Below are positions 18,031 through 27,245 of a stretch of DNA of 64,000 nt, piece by piece; the stretch's first letter is position 1, and each line of letters starts with the position of its first letter. The translations under genes were made by a program, and so were the position numbers. The stretch lies in NCBI RefSeq assembly GCF_045348435.1, contig NZ_CP157484.1, positions 3,100,001-3,164,000 of the forward strand. The letters run 5' to 3'. Source of the stretch: Alsobacter sp045348435. Its GTDB lineage: Bacteria; Pseudomonadota; Alphaproteobacteria; Rhizobiales; Beijerinckiaceae. The notes under the pieces were generated by a model. That model saw nothing but the letters and a program-made list of their open reading frames with translations, was not told where the DNA came from and searched no databases.

Positions 18031-18910
18031 ACAGGTCGCGAAGCCATCGGTGCCCCTCGTCATTCTGGGCGCGGGCATGCCAGGACAGCACGATCCTGAA
18101 TCGCGCGGAGGCGAACGGCAAAGGGAAGAGGTCGAGCTCTCGCGTCATCGTGCGGGCGAGCCCTTCCGGCAGCACAGCGACGAGATCCGAGGAGACGACG
18201 AGCGGCGCGGCCAGCAGGAAGCTCGGCAGCGACGCAACGACGCGGCGGCTTCGCCCCAGCGCCTTGAGGGTCGTGTCGGTCGCGCCGACGAACCCGCCGC
18301 CGTCCGGAGAGACGAGAACATGGTCGAGCGCGCAAAAAGCGTCGAGGTCGGGCGCTGCCGAACCGCGCGGATGTCCCTTGCGCTGGACCATCACGACGCC
18401 TTCCTCGCCCAGAATGCGCGAACGCGCCTCGGGGGGCGTCAGGCGCTCGGACGCGACGAGCACATCGACCTTGTCATCCTCCATGACGCGCCATTCGCGC
18501 CCGACCTCCTGCGGAAGCATCGCCATCCGGACCGCTGGAGCAAGCGGCGCCGCCGCGCTGAGGACGGGCAGCGTGAAAAGCCGGTGCATGTAGTCCGTCG
18601 CCATGACGCGGAAGACCCGGTCCGATACGGCCGGCTCGAAACGCCGGCGCTCGCGCACCAGAGCGCCGAGATCCTTGAGCAGGCGACCCAGCGGCTCCTC
18701 CAGATCCGCAGCGCGCGCCGTGGGAACCATGCGCCGGCCGCTTTGAACCAGCAGCGGGTCATCGAAGAGATCGCGCAGGCGCGCCAACTGCGCCGACATG
18801 GCAGGCTGGCTGAGCCCGAGCCGGTCGGCGGCGCGCGTCACGCTCCGCTCCGTCAGCAGCGCCTGCAACGCCACGAGCAGTCCAAGGTCAGCCGGTCTGA
18901 TATCCATCAT
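17999..18910 (-). CDS. LysR-family transcriptional regulator
   Basis: 303 residues, the normal size. The N-terminal winged HTH (about 8-67) shows LGLLVALQALLTERSVTRAA and LSQPAMSAQLARLRDLFDDPLL, followed by an effector-binding domain. It is divergent from the SDR gene at 19004, the usual layout for a LysR regulator and its target. ATG 18910 gives a family-like N-terminus; 18907, 18925 and 18934 are alternatives with no clear SD. A palindrome overlaps the start region and may mediate autoregulation. Confidence 0.9.
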   Translation of the reverse strand: MMDIRPADLGLLVALQALLTERSVTRAADRLGLSQPAMSAQLARLRDLFDDPLLVQSGRRMVPTARAADLEEPLGRLLKDLGALVRERRRFEPAVSDRVFRVMATDYMHRLFTLPVLSAAAPLAPAVRMAMLPQEVGREWRVMEDDKVDVLVASERLTPPEARSRILGEEGVVMVQRKGHPRGSAAPDLDAFCALDHVLVSPDGGGFVGATDTTLKALGRSRRVVASLPSFLLAAPLVVSSDLVAVLPEGLARTMTRELDLFPLPFASARFRIVLSWHARAQNDEGHRWLRDLFTTAPGGALS

Positions 18911-18923
18911 ATCGATGAATATC
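18899..18923. promoter_or_regulatory. Palindrome at the lysR start (candidate LysR box)
   Basis: A 25-bp inverted repeat with 10-bp arms (GATATCCATC / GATGAATATC, one mismatch) around a 5-bp centre. It also contains ATC-N9-GAT, a known LysR-box pattern. It overlaps the likely lysR start codon and is about 80 bp from the divergent SDR gene, so it could repress lysR and control the neighbour. Inference from position and symmetry only. Confidence 0.45.
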
Positions 18924-19003
18924 ATACGAAGCATCGATTTCACAGATACGGTCAGCACGGCTAGACCTGCCCGCCAGTCGCATCCACCGCACAGGAGATC
19001 CAC

Positions 19004-19642
19004 ATGTCGGACGCAAAAACCCTCGCCATCGTCGGCTATGGCCCAGGCATCGGCGCGGCCGTCGCCCGCCGCTTCGCCCAAGCAGGATACCGAGTCCTCG
19101 GCCTGTCCCGCCGGGCGGACGGTCCCGCCGGCGCTGTCGAGCTCCGTCAGGCGGACGCGTCGGATCCGTCATCCCTATCGGCGGCCCTCTCGGGCGAGCG
19201 GGTGGACGCGCTCGTCTTCAACGCCTACCGGATGACGCCTGCCGCCGGCCCGAGCGACCTGACCCCCGAGGACCTGATGGCCGACATGCAGGTCAACCTC
19301 GCCGGCGCGCTGGCGTCCGTCCGCGCCGTTCTCCCCGGCATGCGGACGCGCGGGACCGGCGCGATCCTGTTCACCGGAGGAGGCCTCGCCTTTGATCCCA
19401 CGGGATGGCTCGCAGCCGCTTCGCTCGCGGCCGGCAAGGCCGCGCTGCGCAACTTCGCCCAGGCGCTCAATGCCGAGCTGGCGCCCCAGGGCATCCACGC
19501 CGGGACCGTCACGGTCGCCGGCATGGTCCAGCCCGGCACGCCGTTCGACCCCGACCACATCGCCGACGCCTTCTGGGACCTCGCACAGGATCAGCCTGGC
19601 CACTTCAGGGCGGACATCGTGTTCAAAGGCAAGGGCGTCTAG
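19004..19642 (+). CDS. SDR-family oxidoreductase-like protein
   Basis: 212 residues. GYGPGIGAAVA near residues 11-21 is a Rossmann nucleotide loop, and NAYRM sits where the NAG motif belongs. The catalytic Tyr is not seen: the region reads SLAAGKAALRNFAQAL, keeping the Lys but with Leu at the Tyr position. It may therefore bind NAD(P) without classical SDR chemistry. It is divergently paired with the lysR gene and is its probable target. Confidence 0.85.
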   Translation: MSDAKTLAIVGYGPGIGAAVARRFAQAGYRVLGLSRRADGPAGAVELRQADASDPSSLSAALSGERVDALVFNAYRMTPAAGPSDLTPEDLMADMQVNLAGALASVRAVLPGMRTRGTGAILFTGGGLAFDPTGWLAAASLAAGKAALRNFAQALNAELAPQGIHAGTVTVAGMVQPGTPFDPDHIADAFWDLAQDQPGHFRADIVFKGKGV

Positions 19643-19680
19643 GCGAGCGCTGGCGCGCTGGCGGCGCGCTTCACGAGCAG

Positions 19681-19862
19681 CGCCCGATCGACGCCACGCT
19701 GTTCCACCGGACGACGCGGCGGGTGGACCTGACGGAGGCGGGCTCACGGGACAGGGCCCGCGCCGCGAATCGCCGGAGCGCGACCCCGGCGTCGCTCGCC
19801 CACGGCGAGCGGCGGATGTCCTTCGACTTGAGGATGACGACGAATTCGGCCGGAAGAGTCAG
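19681..19862 (+). pseudogene. LysR-type regulator N-terminal fragment
   Basis: A short stretch at 19693-19743 encodes ATLFHRTTRRVDLTEAG, the wing region of a LysR DNA-binding domain. Upstream helices and the downstream effector domain are missing or scrambled. It lies between the SDR gene and the left island boundary, in host sequence. Only about 17 codons are diagnostic, so this is a modest call. Confidence 0.4.
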
Positions 19863-19882
19863 AAATGGCGGAGACGGAGGGA
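19863..19882 (+). repeat. att direct repeat, left end
   Basis: AAATGGCGGAGACGGAGGGA, identical to 34331-34350. It duplicates the CCA end, the 3' acceptor strand and part of the T arm of tRNA-Ser(GCT) without the rest of the tRNA, as expected for the distal att site of an element integrated in a tRNA 3' end. Confidence 0.9.
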
Positions 19883-19944
19883 GTGTCTGACATGGGGTGG
19901 ACAATCCCTTTCCGCGCCTTAAGTCTTTGCAGACATTCGTGATT

Positions 19945-19980
19945 GCTGGGGTATACCGTGTGGGGTATCGTGTGGGGTAT
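19945..19980 (+). repeat. Integrase arm-type sites, left end
   Basis: Two exact tandem 12-mers CGTGTGGGGTAT (19957-19968, 19969-19980) and a third partial copy GCTGGGGTAT (19945-19954). They lie 63-98 bp inside the left att repeat and just upstream of the integrase start. The same 12-mer occurs twice near the right end, so these are likely integrase arm-binding sites; they could also autoregulate the integrase promoter. Confidence 0.7.
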
Positions 19981-20000
19981 CGCATCCTGAGTGATCTGCT

Positions 20001-21377
20001 ATGAGCCGCTACATCGAACGACGACGCCTGACCTACTACGCAGTCGTTGAGGTGCCCCCTAGCCTCCGAGAGAAGGTTGGCAAGAAGAGGCTCATCCGAT
20101 CCTTGGAGACCAGAGACCTTGCTGTGGCTCGGGACAGGCGCTGGCAGGTGGTAGCCGAACTCAAGAGGGAGATTGAGGACGCCCGGAAGGGGCCGTCGGA
20201 GGCTCACGGGGCGCACCCCACCCCACGGCAACGGCGCGAACCTCTTACGGAGGACCGGCGAAGGCTCATCCAAGAAGGCCTGGATTGGCGTGAAGCACTG
20301 GCCAAGGGCAGCGAGACGGGCGATCCCGATGACCCTACGTCCTACGCCTTCGATGATCGCGTTGACGCCGTGAGAGACGAACTCGGACATGAGGCCGCTG
20401 GCGTTCTCACGGTCGTGGCAACCGGTCAGGGAACACCTCTCAAGACCTACCTCGACGCGTGGGTGATGGAGCGCCGCTTCAAGGCCCGCACTGCTGGTGA
20501 CCGGCTCCGCGCACTTGATCGGCTGGAGGCGTGGGGTGTCAGTACCATCGAAGAGGTCACGCGGAAGCGTGCGGGTCAGTATGTCTCATACATGATGACC
20601 CATCGCGACAAGACATGGACGGGAGACCACGCGACCCTAGTCAAGTACATTTCAGCGTTGTCCTCATACTGGCAGTTCCTGATCAACAAGGGGCATGTAG
20701 AGATCAACCCATGGCAAAATCAGACGCCTCCCAGGCCCAGAGCATCTGCTTTAGATCACGACCTCGACACAGACGAGCGCGCCTTCAGTGAAGAAGAGAT
20801 GATCAAGCTGCTGAAGGGGACTACGGTCCCTCTCCTGCGAGATGCCATGCGGATCGGCGCGCTGAGCGGGGCGCGGTTGGATGCGATCATCAGCTTGAAG
20901 GTCAAGGACTGCCAGGGCGGCTTCCTCCGGTTCAAGCCTCAGAAGGGTGAGAAGAAGGCCCGACTGGTACCGCTCCACCCCGACCTCGTGGCACTGGTCC
21001 AGCAACGGGTCAGTGGGAAGGACGACACATCCTTTATCTTCGATGAGGTTGAGACGCCCCCGCCCGGCTCCCAGCGAGAACGTTCCATGCCCGTGTCGAA
21101 GAGGTTCGGAAGGTACCTGCGGGCTCTTGGCCTTGAGGTGATCGTGCCCGGGAAGCGTAGGAGCCTCACCAACTTCCACAGCTTCCGCCGATGGTTCGCC
21201 ACCCAAGCCGAGCGGGCGGGCCAATCCGGGGACACCATAGCCTCGGTGCTTGGCCACAAGCGCGGCACCATCACGCTTGATGATTACTCGGATGGGCCAG
21301 GAGCGGTCCTGATGAGAGCCTGTGTGGAGGCGGTACGCTTACCCGCACACACGACTGAAGCGACGTCCTCTGAGTAG
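20001..21377 (+). CDS. Tyrosine recombinase (island integrase)
   Basis: 458 residues. The C-terminal catalytic domain has Arg at about 291 (GALSGARLDAI), a Lys-containing beta hairpin, HSFRR at about 393-397, LGHKRG near 418 and the nucleophile Tyr at about 429 (TLDDYS). The N-terminal half includes an arm-binding region and a SAM-like core-binding domain. Located just inside the left att, transcribed into the island. It should catalyse integration and excision at tRNA-Ser. No excisionase gene was recognised. Confidence 0.93.
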   Translation: MSRYIERRRLTYYAVVEVPPSLREKVGKKRLIRSLETRDLAVARDRRWQVVAELKREIEDARKGPSEAHGAHPTPRQRREPLTEDRRRLIQEGLDWREALAKGSETGDPDDPTSYAFDDRVDAVRDELGHEAAGVLTVVATGQGTPLKTYLDAWVMERRFKARTAGDRLRALDRLEAWGVSTIEEVTRKRAGQYVSYMMTHRDKTWTGDHATLVKYISALSSYWQFLINKGHVEINPWQNQTPPRPRASALDHDLDTDERAFSEEEMIKLLKGTTVPLLRDAMRIGALSGARLDAIISLKVKDCQGGFLRFKPQKGEKKARLVPLHPDLVALVQQRVSGKDDTSFIFDEVETPPPGSQRERSMPVSKRFGRYLRALGLEVIVPGKRRSLTNFHSFRRWFATQAERAGQSGDTIASVLGHKRGTITLDDYSDGPGAVLMRACVEAVRLPAHTTEATSSE

Positions 21378-21442
21378 CCAGGCGGCTCAGAGTGCCCTCA
21401 GTGGGCTTCTCCGGGCTTCCTGCAGGATAACTCAAGCCGCTC

Positions 21443-21676
21443 TTACGCCAGCCCCTCAGGGCCGCTCTTCTCGTACTTGAACGACACCCTCACCTTGGTC
21501 CGGTAGGCCTCGATCCGTCCGCCTCCGTCGATCAGCACGTCCTGCTCAACCACCTCCGCGACCCGGAGGTCACGCAGGGAGACCGCTGCACGTTCAACGG
21601 CGGCTTTGGCAGCCTCCTCCCAGCTCTCTGTGCTGGACCCGATGAGTTCGATGACCTTGTAGACGCTCTCGGCCAT
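21443..21676 (-). CDS. Dodecin family protein (island copy)
   Basis: 77 residues, the same family as 13423-13671 and differing at 5 of the first 70 positions; only the C-terminal tails diverge. Codon use is less GC-rich than in the chromosomal copy, so this looks like an acquired orthologue rather than a fresh local duplication. The upstream GGTCTCCTCCCC context is also shared. Predicted flavin-binding dodecamer. Convergent with the integrase. Confidence 0.88.
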   Translation of the reverse strand: MAESVYKVIELIGSSTESWEEAAKAAVERAAVSLRDLRVAEVVEQDVLIDGGGRIEAYRTKVRVSFKYEKSGPEGLA

Positions 21677-21898
21677 GGTCTCCTCCCCGCTATGGGTCGA
21701 GATGCGATGATAAGCCTCTCGAAGTTGCCACGCGAGCTGGATAAGCGTTGCCCTTAGGCATCGCAGGTCGGCTTCTGCGGGGTCCTGGTCCTTCTGGGCT
21801 GTTCACACTTGGGACTTCAAGGCTACGGTGGAGATCCAGCCGACCCGCCTTCCTCTCCGGGAGCGATGGATCTGGGAACAGGACCTGACCGCTTCCGT

Positions 21899-24748
21899 AT
21901 GACCCCCGAACAGTTCATCTCGAAGTGGAAGGCCGTTGCAGTAGGCGAGAGGGCCGCTGCTCAGTCCCACTTCATCGACCTCTGCCGCCTCCTGGATGAG
22001 CCCGCTCCCACCGACGTTGATCCGAAAGGGGACTGGTACGCCTTCGAGAAGGGAGCCACGAAGACCACCGGAGGCGAAGGCTGGGCAGACGTATGGAAGC
22101 GCGGATGCTTCGCCTGGGAGTACAAGGGCAAGCGCAAGGACCTGAACGCTGCCTTCGTACAACTCCAGCAGTACGCCTTGGCCCTTGAGAACCCTCCACT
22201 CCTGGTCGTCTCGGACATCGAACGGTTCAGGATTGCGACCAACTGGACCAACACGGTCAGCAAGGTCTACGAGTTCCACTTGGACGACCTCAGCAAGCCG
22301 GATGCTCGGGATGCGCTGAAGTCAGTCCTATCAGCACCCGACAACCTCCGTCCCGGCAAGACACGTCAGGCGCTCACCGAGGAAGCGGCTGGAGAGTTCG
22401 CCCGGCTGGCACAACGGCTCCGTGAGCAGGGCCATCCCGCCGACGTGGTGGCCCACTTCGTCAACCGGCTGGTCTTTTGCATGTTCGCGGAAGACGTGGA
22501 TCTCCTGCCCAACAAGATGTTCAGGCGGATGCTCGACGCCAGCCTGAGCGCCCCTGACCGCTTTGCAACGATGGCCCGAGGGCTGTTCGGGGCCATGCGT
22601 GGGGGTGGCATGATCGGCTTCGAGCATGTCGCTTGGTTCAACGGTGGGCTCTTCGACGATGACACCGCCCTCCCCCTCACGAAGGAGGATGTTCAACTCG
22701 CGCTGAAGGTCGCGGATCTGGACTGGGCTGAGATTGACCCGTCCATCTTCGGAACCCTCTTCGAGCGCGGGCTGGATCCCGACAAGCGATCCCAGCTTGG
22801 TGCTCACTATACCGACAGGGACAAGATCAAGCTCATTGTGGATGCGGTGGTCGTCGAGCCGCTAACTGCTGAGTGGGAGGGCACTAAGGGGAGGCTCTCT
22901 GCGGCCCTTCAGAAGGCCCAGGAGGCCAAGAGCCGGTCCACCCAGACGAAGGCGGAAGGAGAAGCCGTTCGCCTCCTGAGAGACTTCCTGGGGCGGCTGA
23001 GGAGCTTCACGGTTCTCGACCCGGCGTGTGGCTCGGGGAACTTCCTCTACCTCGCCCTCCTGGCGCTGAAGGACCTGGAGCACAAGGTCAGCCTGGAAGC
23101 TGAAGCCCTCAGCCCACGCATCTTCGCACGCGAGTTTCCGCACATTGGGCCGGGGTCGGTGAAGGGGATCGAGATCAACCCTTATGCTGCTGAACTGGCC
23201 CGCGTGAGCATCTGGATCGGTGAGATCCAGTGGATGCAGCGTAATGGCTTCAATGTTTCCAGAGATCCGATCCTGAAGCCGCTTGTGACGATTGAGTGTC
23301 GAGACGCGCTGCTGAACGGTGACGGCAGCGAAGCAAAGTGGCCAACGGCTGACAGCATCATCGGCAACCCACCCTTTCTCGGAAGCAAACTGCTACGGCG
23401 CGGCCTTGGTGACACCTACGTTGATCAGTTGTTCGACCAGTATGACAACCGCGTGTCTCCCGAGGCGGACCTTGTCGCCTATTAATTCGAGAAAGCACAA
23501 GTGCAACTCAAGGCTGGAGCCGCCAATAGGGTCGGACTGGTATCGACAAACTCCATCCGAAACGGAGCAAGCCGCCGAGTACTTGAGCGGTTGATTGAAG
23601 TTGCTCCGATCTTCGAGGCGTGGTCCGACGAGCCTTGGGTGGTGGACGGTGCCGCAGTCCGTGTCTCCTTGGTCTGCTGTGGACGGGAGAAGCAAAACCT
23701 CCGGCTCAACGGAAATTCGGTTTCGGTAATCAACGCAGACTTGACCGCTCTGGCGAGTGACCTGACCCTGGCAGGATCGCTTCATGAGAATACCGGCATC
23801 TCTTTTCAGGGGTTCACTAAGGGTGGTCCTTTCGAAATTGATGGGCTAACGGCCCGGCAGTGGTTGTTGGAACCGGTGAACCCAAACGGACGCGGAAACG
23901 CAGACGTTCTGCGTCCAATCAAAAGCGGCGGCGATCTGGTCAAGCGCCGCGAAGAGGCATGGGTTGTAGACTTTTCAGGCCAGACCCAAGACGCCGCGTC
24001 TTTGTACCAATCTCCTTTCGAGCAAATCGCGAAGGTCGTGAAGCCCTTCCGCGCCCTCAACAAACGCCCGATCTACCGTGACCGCTGGTGGATTTTTGCA
24101 GAGGCTCGACCCGGCTTGAGAAAAGCGACGGCCACGCTCAATCGGTGCATCGTGACGCCAAAGGTCTCACGCCACCGCGTTTTCTTGTGGCTCCATCCCA
24201 GGGTTGCACCAGACAACTTGGTGATAGCGATCGCCAGGGATGACGATACTACATTTGGCGTCCTGCACTCTCGTTTTCACGAGCGTTGGTCGCTGGTCAG
24301 GGGGGCGTTTGTCGGAGCCGGAAACGATCCTACGTACACGCCGACATCCACGTTCGAGACCTTTCCCTTCCCCGCTGGCCTTACCCCTGACCGGCCCGCC
24401 GCCTCGTATGCGACGGATCCACGAGCCATTCGAATTGCATCAGCAGCGCAGACCCTCAACCGCCTTCGAGAGAACTGGCTGAACCCCTCAGACCTCGTGA
24501 AGCGGGTCCCGGAGGTTGTGCCCGGCTTCCCCGACAGGATCCTCCCTGTGAACGCCGCCGCCGCCGAAGTCCTCAAGAAGCGCACCCTCACGAGCCTCTA
24601 TAACCAGCGCCCGACGTGGCTCGCCAACGCACACGCGGAACTCGACGCTGCCGTTGCAGCTGCCTACGGGTGGCCTGAGGACATTGGCGAGGAGGACGCT
24701 CTGGAGCGGCTGCTGAAGCTGAACCTAGAGAGGTCGAAGGGAAGCTGA
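21899..24748 (+). pseudogene. MmeI-like type IIG restriction-modification enzyme, interrupted by an in-frame stop
   Basis: ATG 21899 begins a protein that would span about 949 residues. N-terminal nuclease part: WADVWKRGCFAWEYKGKRK, with Glu73 and Lys75 as the ExK of a PD-ExK site. Adenine methyltransferase: VLDPACGSGNF at about 372 and NPPFLG near 490. C-terminal part from 23501: target-recognition-like sequence. A TAA at 23483-23485 (codon 529) replaces the residue in AYxFEKA where relatives have Trp; the frame then continues uninterrupted to TGA 24748. A GTG at 23501 could restart translation. As a single polypeptide it is broken; two-part function is not excluded. Confidence 0.82.
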
Positions 24749-24765
24749 CCGCAGGGCAAAGTGAG

Positions 24766-25275
24766 ATGGCTGACCTGGACAAGTTGGAAGCTGCAATTCG
24801 GAGAATGGACCCGCTTGAGCGTGGCGATTTTCTGGCAATTACACTGGCGAGGCTCGAAGCGAAACCAGAGGCCTCATATGTTCTCAACCGGATCGAGAGA
24901 GTGTGGAGGGATGAGGCCTACTTCCTACCCCCTGGTTTCGACCGTGAACGGCCCGATCCGGGGCTCCTGAAGTGCTTGGGTTACAGGGTTGGACGGACGC
25001 AGGGGCAACCGGCCCAGATCCGCATAATGATCATCTTCTTCCTGCTCTCGGCGGAGACCTTGCCGCCGGTGAAGGACGCACTCTACATGGGAGAATGGGG
25101 GGACGCTTGGAGCAGGAAGCGGCTCGACAAATTCGTTCGGGTGCAGAAACGATTGATTGAAGAAGCTGCGGAAGACTACCGACAGGACTTAGCAATCGCA
25201 GAACGTGAGGAAGACATCAAAGTGGCTAGATGGGCCTGGGAACAATATAATGAGAAAGGGATTGGCGGTGTGTGA
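24766..25275 (+). CDS. Unrecognised island protein
   Basis: 169 residues, start 18 bp after the restriction-modification gene, same strand. It opens with an amphipathic DLDKLEAAIRRMDPLERGDFL segment, has a hydrophobic patch (IRIMIIFFLLSAETLPP) and ends in a charged helix. No catalytic motif or family was recognised. Its tight spacing suggests cotranscription with the broken enzyme and perhaps with the Abi gene downstream. Confidence 0.6.
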   Translation: MADLDKLEAAIRRMDPLERGDFLAITLARLEAKPEASYVLNRIERVWRDEAYFLPPGFDRERPDPGLLKCLGYRVGRTQGQPAQIRIMIIFFLLSAETLPPVKDALYMGEWGDAWSRKRLDKFVRVQKRLIEEAAEDYRQDLAIAEREEDIKVARWAWEQYNEKGIGGV

Positions 25276-25363
25276 TGGTGTCCTTCTGGCGAAAAACCGT
25301 TTCGAGGCATCAACAAACGTGTGTCGGCGGCTCCCCCCATGCCCCCCTTACGCGCTCTGAACC

Positions 25364-26131
25364 ATGACCCGGAAACCGCCCTCCGAGCACCTGTTCGCCC
25401 TCGCCCTCGACCTTCAGGAGATGCTCGTTGATCATGTTACCGGCGGCTCTGGTAACAACGATGCCTACGTCTCGATGCGGAAGGAGTTGTGCTCGCGGCA
25501 AGGAGTGAAGTCCCTGCTCCCGGGCTTTGTGATCGACAGCCACTCGCTCTCGGCGGTCTGGAGTTGGGTGAAGCCACGATACGGGACCTACGCTCAACGG
25601 CGTGTGTTCATCAGAGACGTGTTTCAGCCTCTCCTGAAGCACCTTGAGTTCGACTATGCCGCGCCGCTCGACCAGGGCACCTCACAAGCCCTCAAGACCT
25701 TCGACGAAGCTGGCGTTCACGCTGCATGGGAGAAGGCTCTCAGTCGTCGCGCGGAAGATCCCGAGGGAGCCATCACTGCCGCGCGGACCCTCCTGGAGAC
25801 CGTGTGCAAGCGGATCGTGGAGGAGCTAACCGGATCTGTGGACGACGGGGCTGACCTTCCGAAGCTCTACCGACAGACGGCGGAGAGGCTGAATTTGGCC
25901 CCTACGCAGCACACCGAACAGGTCTTCAAATCCATTCTCCAGAGCTGCATGACGGTTGTTAAAGACCTTGGTGAACTGCGGAACAAGGTTGGTGACGCGC
26001 ACGGGAAAGTTGCACGACAAGTCAGGCCAGCCCCGCGCCATGCCGAACTGGCGGTGAACTTAGCTGGCAGCCTCAGTGCCTTTCTGGTGCAGACATTCGA
26101 AGCCAGGAACAATGAGAAAGGGCCTCAGTGA
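25364..26131 (+). CDS. Abortive-infection family protein (Abi_C domain)
   Basis: 255 residues. The C-terminal half (about 115-250) matches the Abi_C pattern: DPEGAITAARTLLETVCKRI, then DLPKLYRQTAERLNL, VVKDLGELRNKVGDAHG and HAELAVNLAGSLSAFLV. The RNxxGDAHG-like segment resembles HEPN-type RNase motifs. Proteins of this family occur in phage-defence loci and are thought to act as toxins. It follows the restriction-modification gene on the same strand. Confidence 0.8.
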   Translation: MTRKPPSEHLFALALDLQEMLVDHVTGGSGNNDAYVSMRKELCSRQGVKSLLPGFVIDSHSLSAVWSWVKPRYGTYAQRRVFIRDVFQPLLKHLEFDYAAPLDQGTSQALKTFDEAGVHAAWEKALSRRAEDPEGAITAARTLLETVCKRIVEELTGSVDDGADLPKLYRQTAERLNLAPTQHTEQVFKSILQSCMTVVKDLGELRNKVGDAHGKVARQVRPAPRHAELAVNLAGSLSAFLVQTFEARNNEKGPQ

Positions 26132-26170
26132 GGGCCAAGTCGAACTGGCGTCCACTCGTCGCCTTCGCGC

Positions 26171-26269
26171 GTCGCCCAAGCCAAGGTCGTGGCAACGAAG
26201 CTCGACCGTCTCGCGCGTTTCACAAGGCAGATTAGTGTCGTGCTACCTGGCTTATACCTGAGAACTTGA
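26171..26269 (+). pseudogene. Serine recombinase fragment
   Basis: About 32 codons reading VAQAKVVATKLDRLARFTRQ to a TGA at 26267-26269. KLDRLAR is the hallmark of the serine resolvase catalytic domain, matched in the intact recombinase downstream (VAKLDRLSRD). The rest of the domain is missing. A remnant of an older recombinase. Confidence 0.5.
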
Positions 26270-26472
26270 CGCGTTGAAGGCTAATCGTCGGTCCACGATC
26301 CCGTGACAAGCGGCCTGAATACCCTTTTGTTTCCGCCCCGCATCTGAGGCCGCATCCACGAAAGCGGGGCGATGTTTCACCCCCCATGGGGGCTCCGAAT
26401 GCCTCGCGAGAGGCCCTCAGAAGGCCTTTGCCTTGGTGAGCTTGACGATGCGATAGGGACATCTGAATTGAT

Positions 26473-26500
26473 TTGCATAATTGCCAAACGTTGGTATGGT
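26473..26500 (+). promoter_or_regulatory. Candidate promoter of the serine recombinase
   Basis: TTGCAT and TATGGT separated by 16 bp in an AT-richer stretch, about 30 bp before the ATG at 26529. It fits a sigma-70-like promoter loosely. The surrounding 26270-26528 holds no gene; it also contains the palindrome CCCCCATGGGGG at 26381-26392. Confidence 0.35.
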
Positions 26501-26528
26501 GATTGTGCAAGTCACCTAGGACACCAGC

Positions 26529-27215
26529 ATGACCCGAGCCGCTGTCGCCTACTTCCGTGTTTCCACCAAGCGTCAGGGCAAGTCAGGGCTTGGCCTGGAA
26601 GCTCAGCGGGAGGCCGTGAGCAGGTTCGCTGAGGCTGAGGGCCTCCAGATCGTCTCTGAGTTCACGGACGTGGAGACAGGTAAGGGGTCAGACGCGCTTG
26701 AGGCCCGTCCCCAGCTTGCGGCTGCCATCGGGGCAGCTCAGCGAAGCAAGGACTGTCGCGTGATCGTGGCCAAGCTGGACCGCCTCAGCCGTGACGTTCA
26801 CTTCATCTCCGGTCTCATGCGCCACCGTGTTCCGTTCGTGGTCACCGAGCTTGGTCCTGACGCAGATCCCTTCATGCTGCACATCTACGCGGCCATCGCG
26901 GAGAAGGAGGCACGGATGATCTCTGAGCGGACCAAGGCTGCCCTGACGGCTGCCAAGGCCCGTGGAGTGAAGCTGGGCAACCCTCTGGGGGCTACTCACC
27001 TCAAGGGCCGTGGCAACGTGGAGGCGGTGAGCGCGATCAGGAGAGGCGCTGATGATCGTGCAGGGGCGCTCAGGGCCATCGTTGAGGACCTAAAGGCCAA
27101 GGGGATCACGTCAGCCAACGGCATAGCGAAGGCGCTGAACGAGGCCGACGTGAGCACCGCACGGGGTGGAAAGTGGACGGCCAGGAGCGTCCTGAACCTG
27201 CTGGAGAGGCTGTGA
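26529..27215 (+). CDS. Serine recombinase (resolvase/invertase family)
   Basis: 228 residues. The catalytic Ser is S12 in YFRVSTKRQ; further motifs are KLDRLSRD and EKEARMISERTKAAL. The C-terminal part has a HTH-like segment (GITSANGIAKALNEADV) before WTARSVLNLLERL. It is resolvase-sized, not a large integrase. In an island already carrying a tyrosine integrase it may resolve multimers, invert DNA or regulate; the repeat array just downstream could be its target or an origin. Confidence 0.88.
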   Translation: MTRAAVAYFRVSTKRQGKSGLGLEAQREAVSRFAEAEGLQIVSEFTDVETGKGSDALEARPQLAAAIGAAQRSKDCRVIVAKLDRLSRDVHFISGLMRHRVPFVVTELGPDADPFMLHIYAAIAEKEARMISERTKAALTAAKARGVKLGNPLGATHLKGRGNVEAVSAIRRGADDRAGALRAIVEDLKAKGITSANGIAKALNEADVSTARGGKWTARSVLNLLERL

Positions 27216-27245
27216 GGGATTTGGTGGCGGGGACGGACCAGCGCC

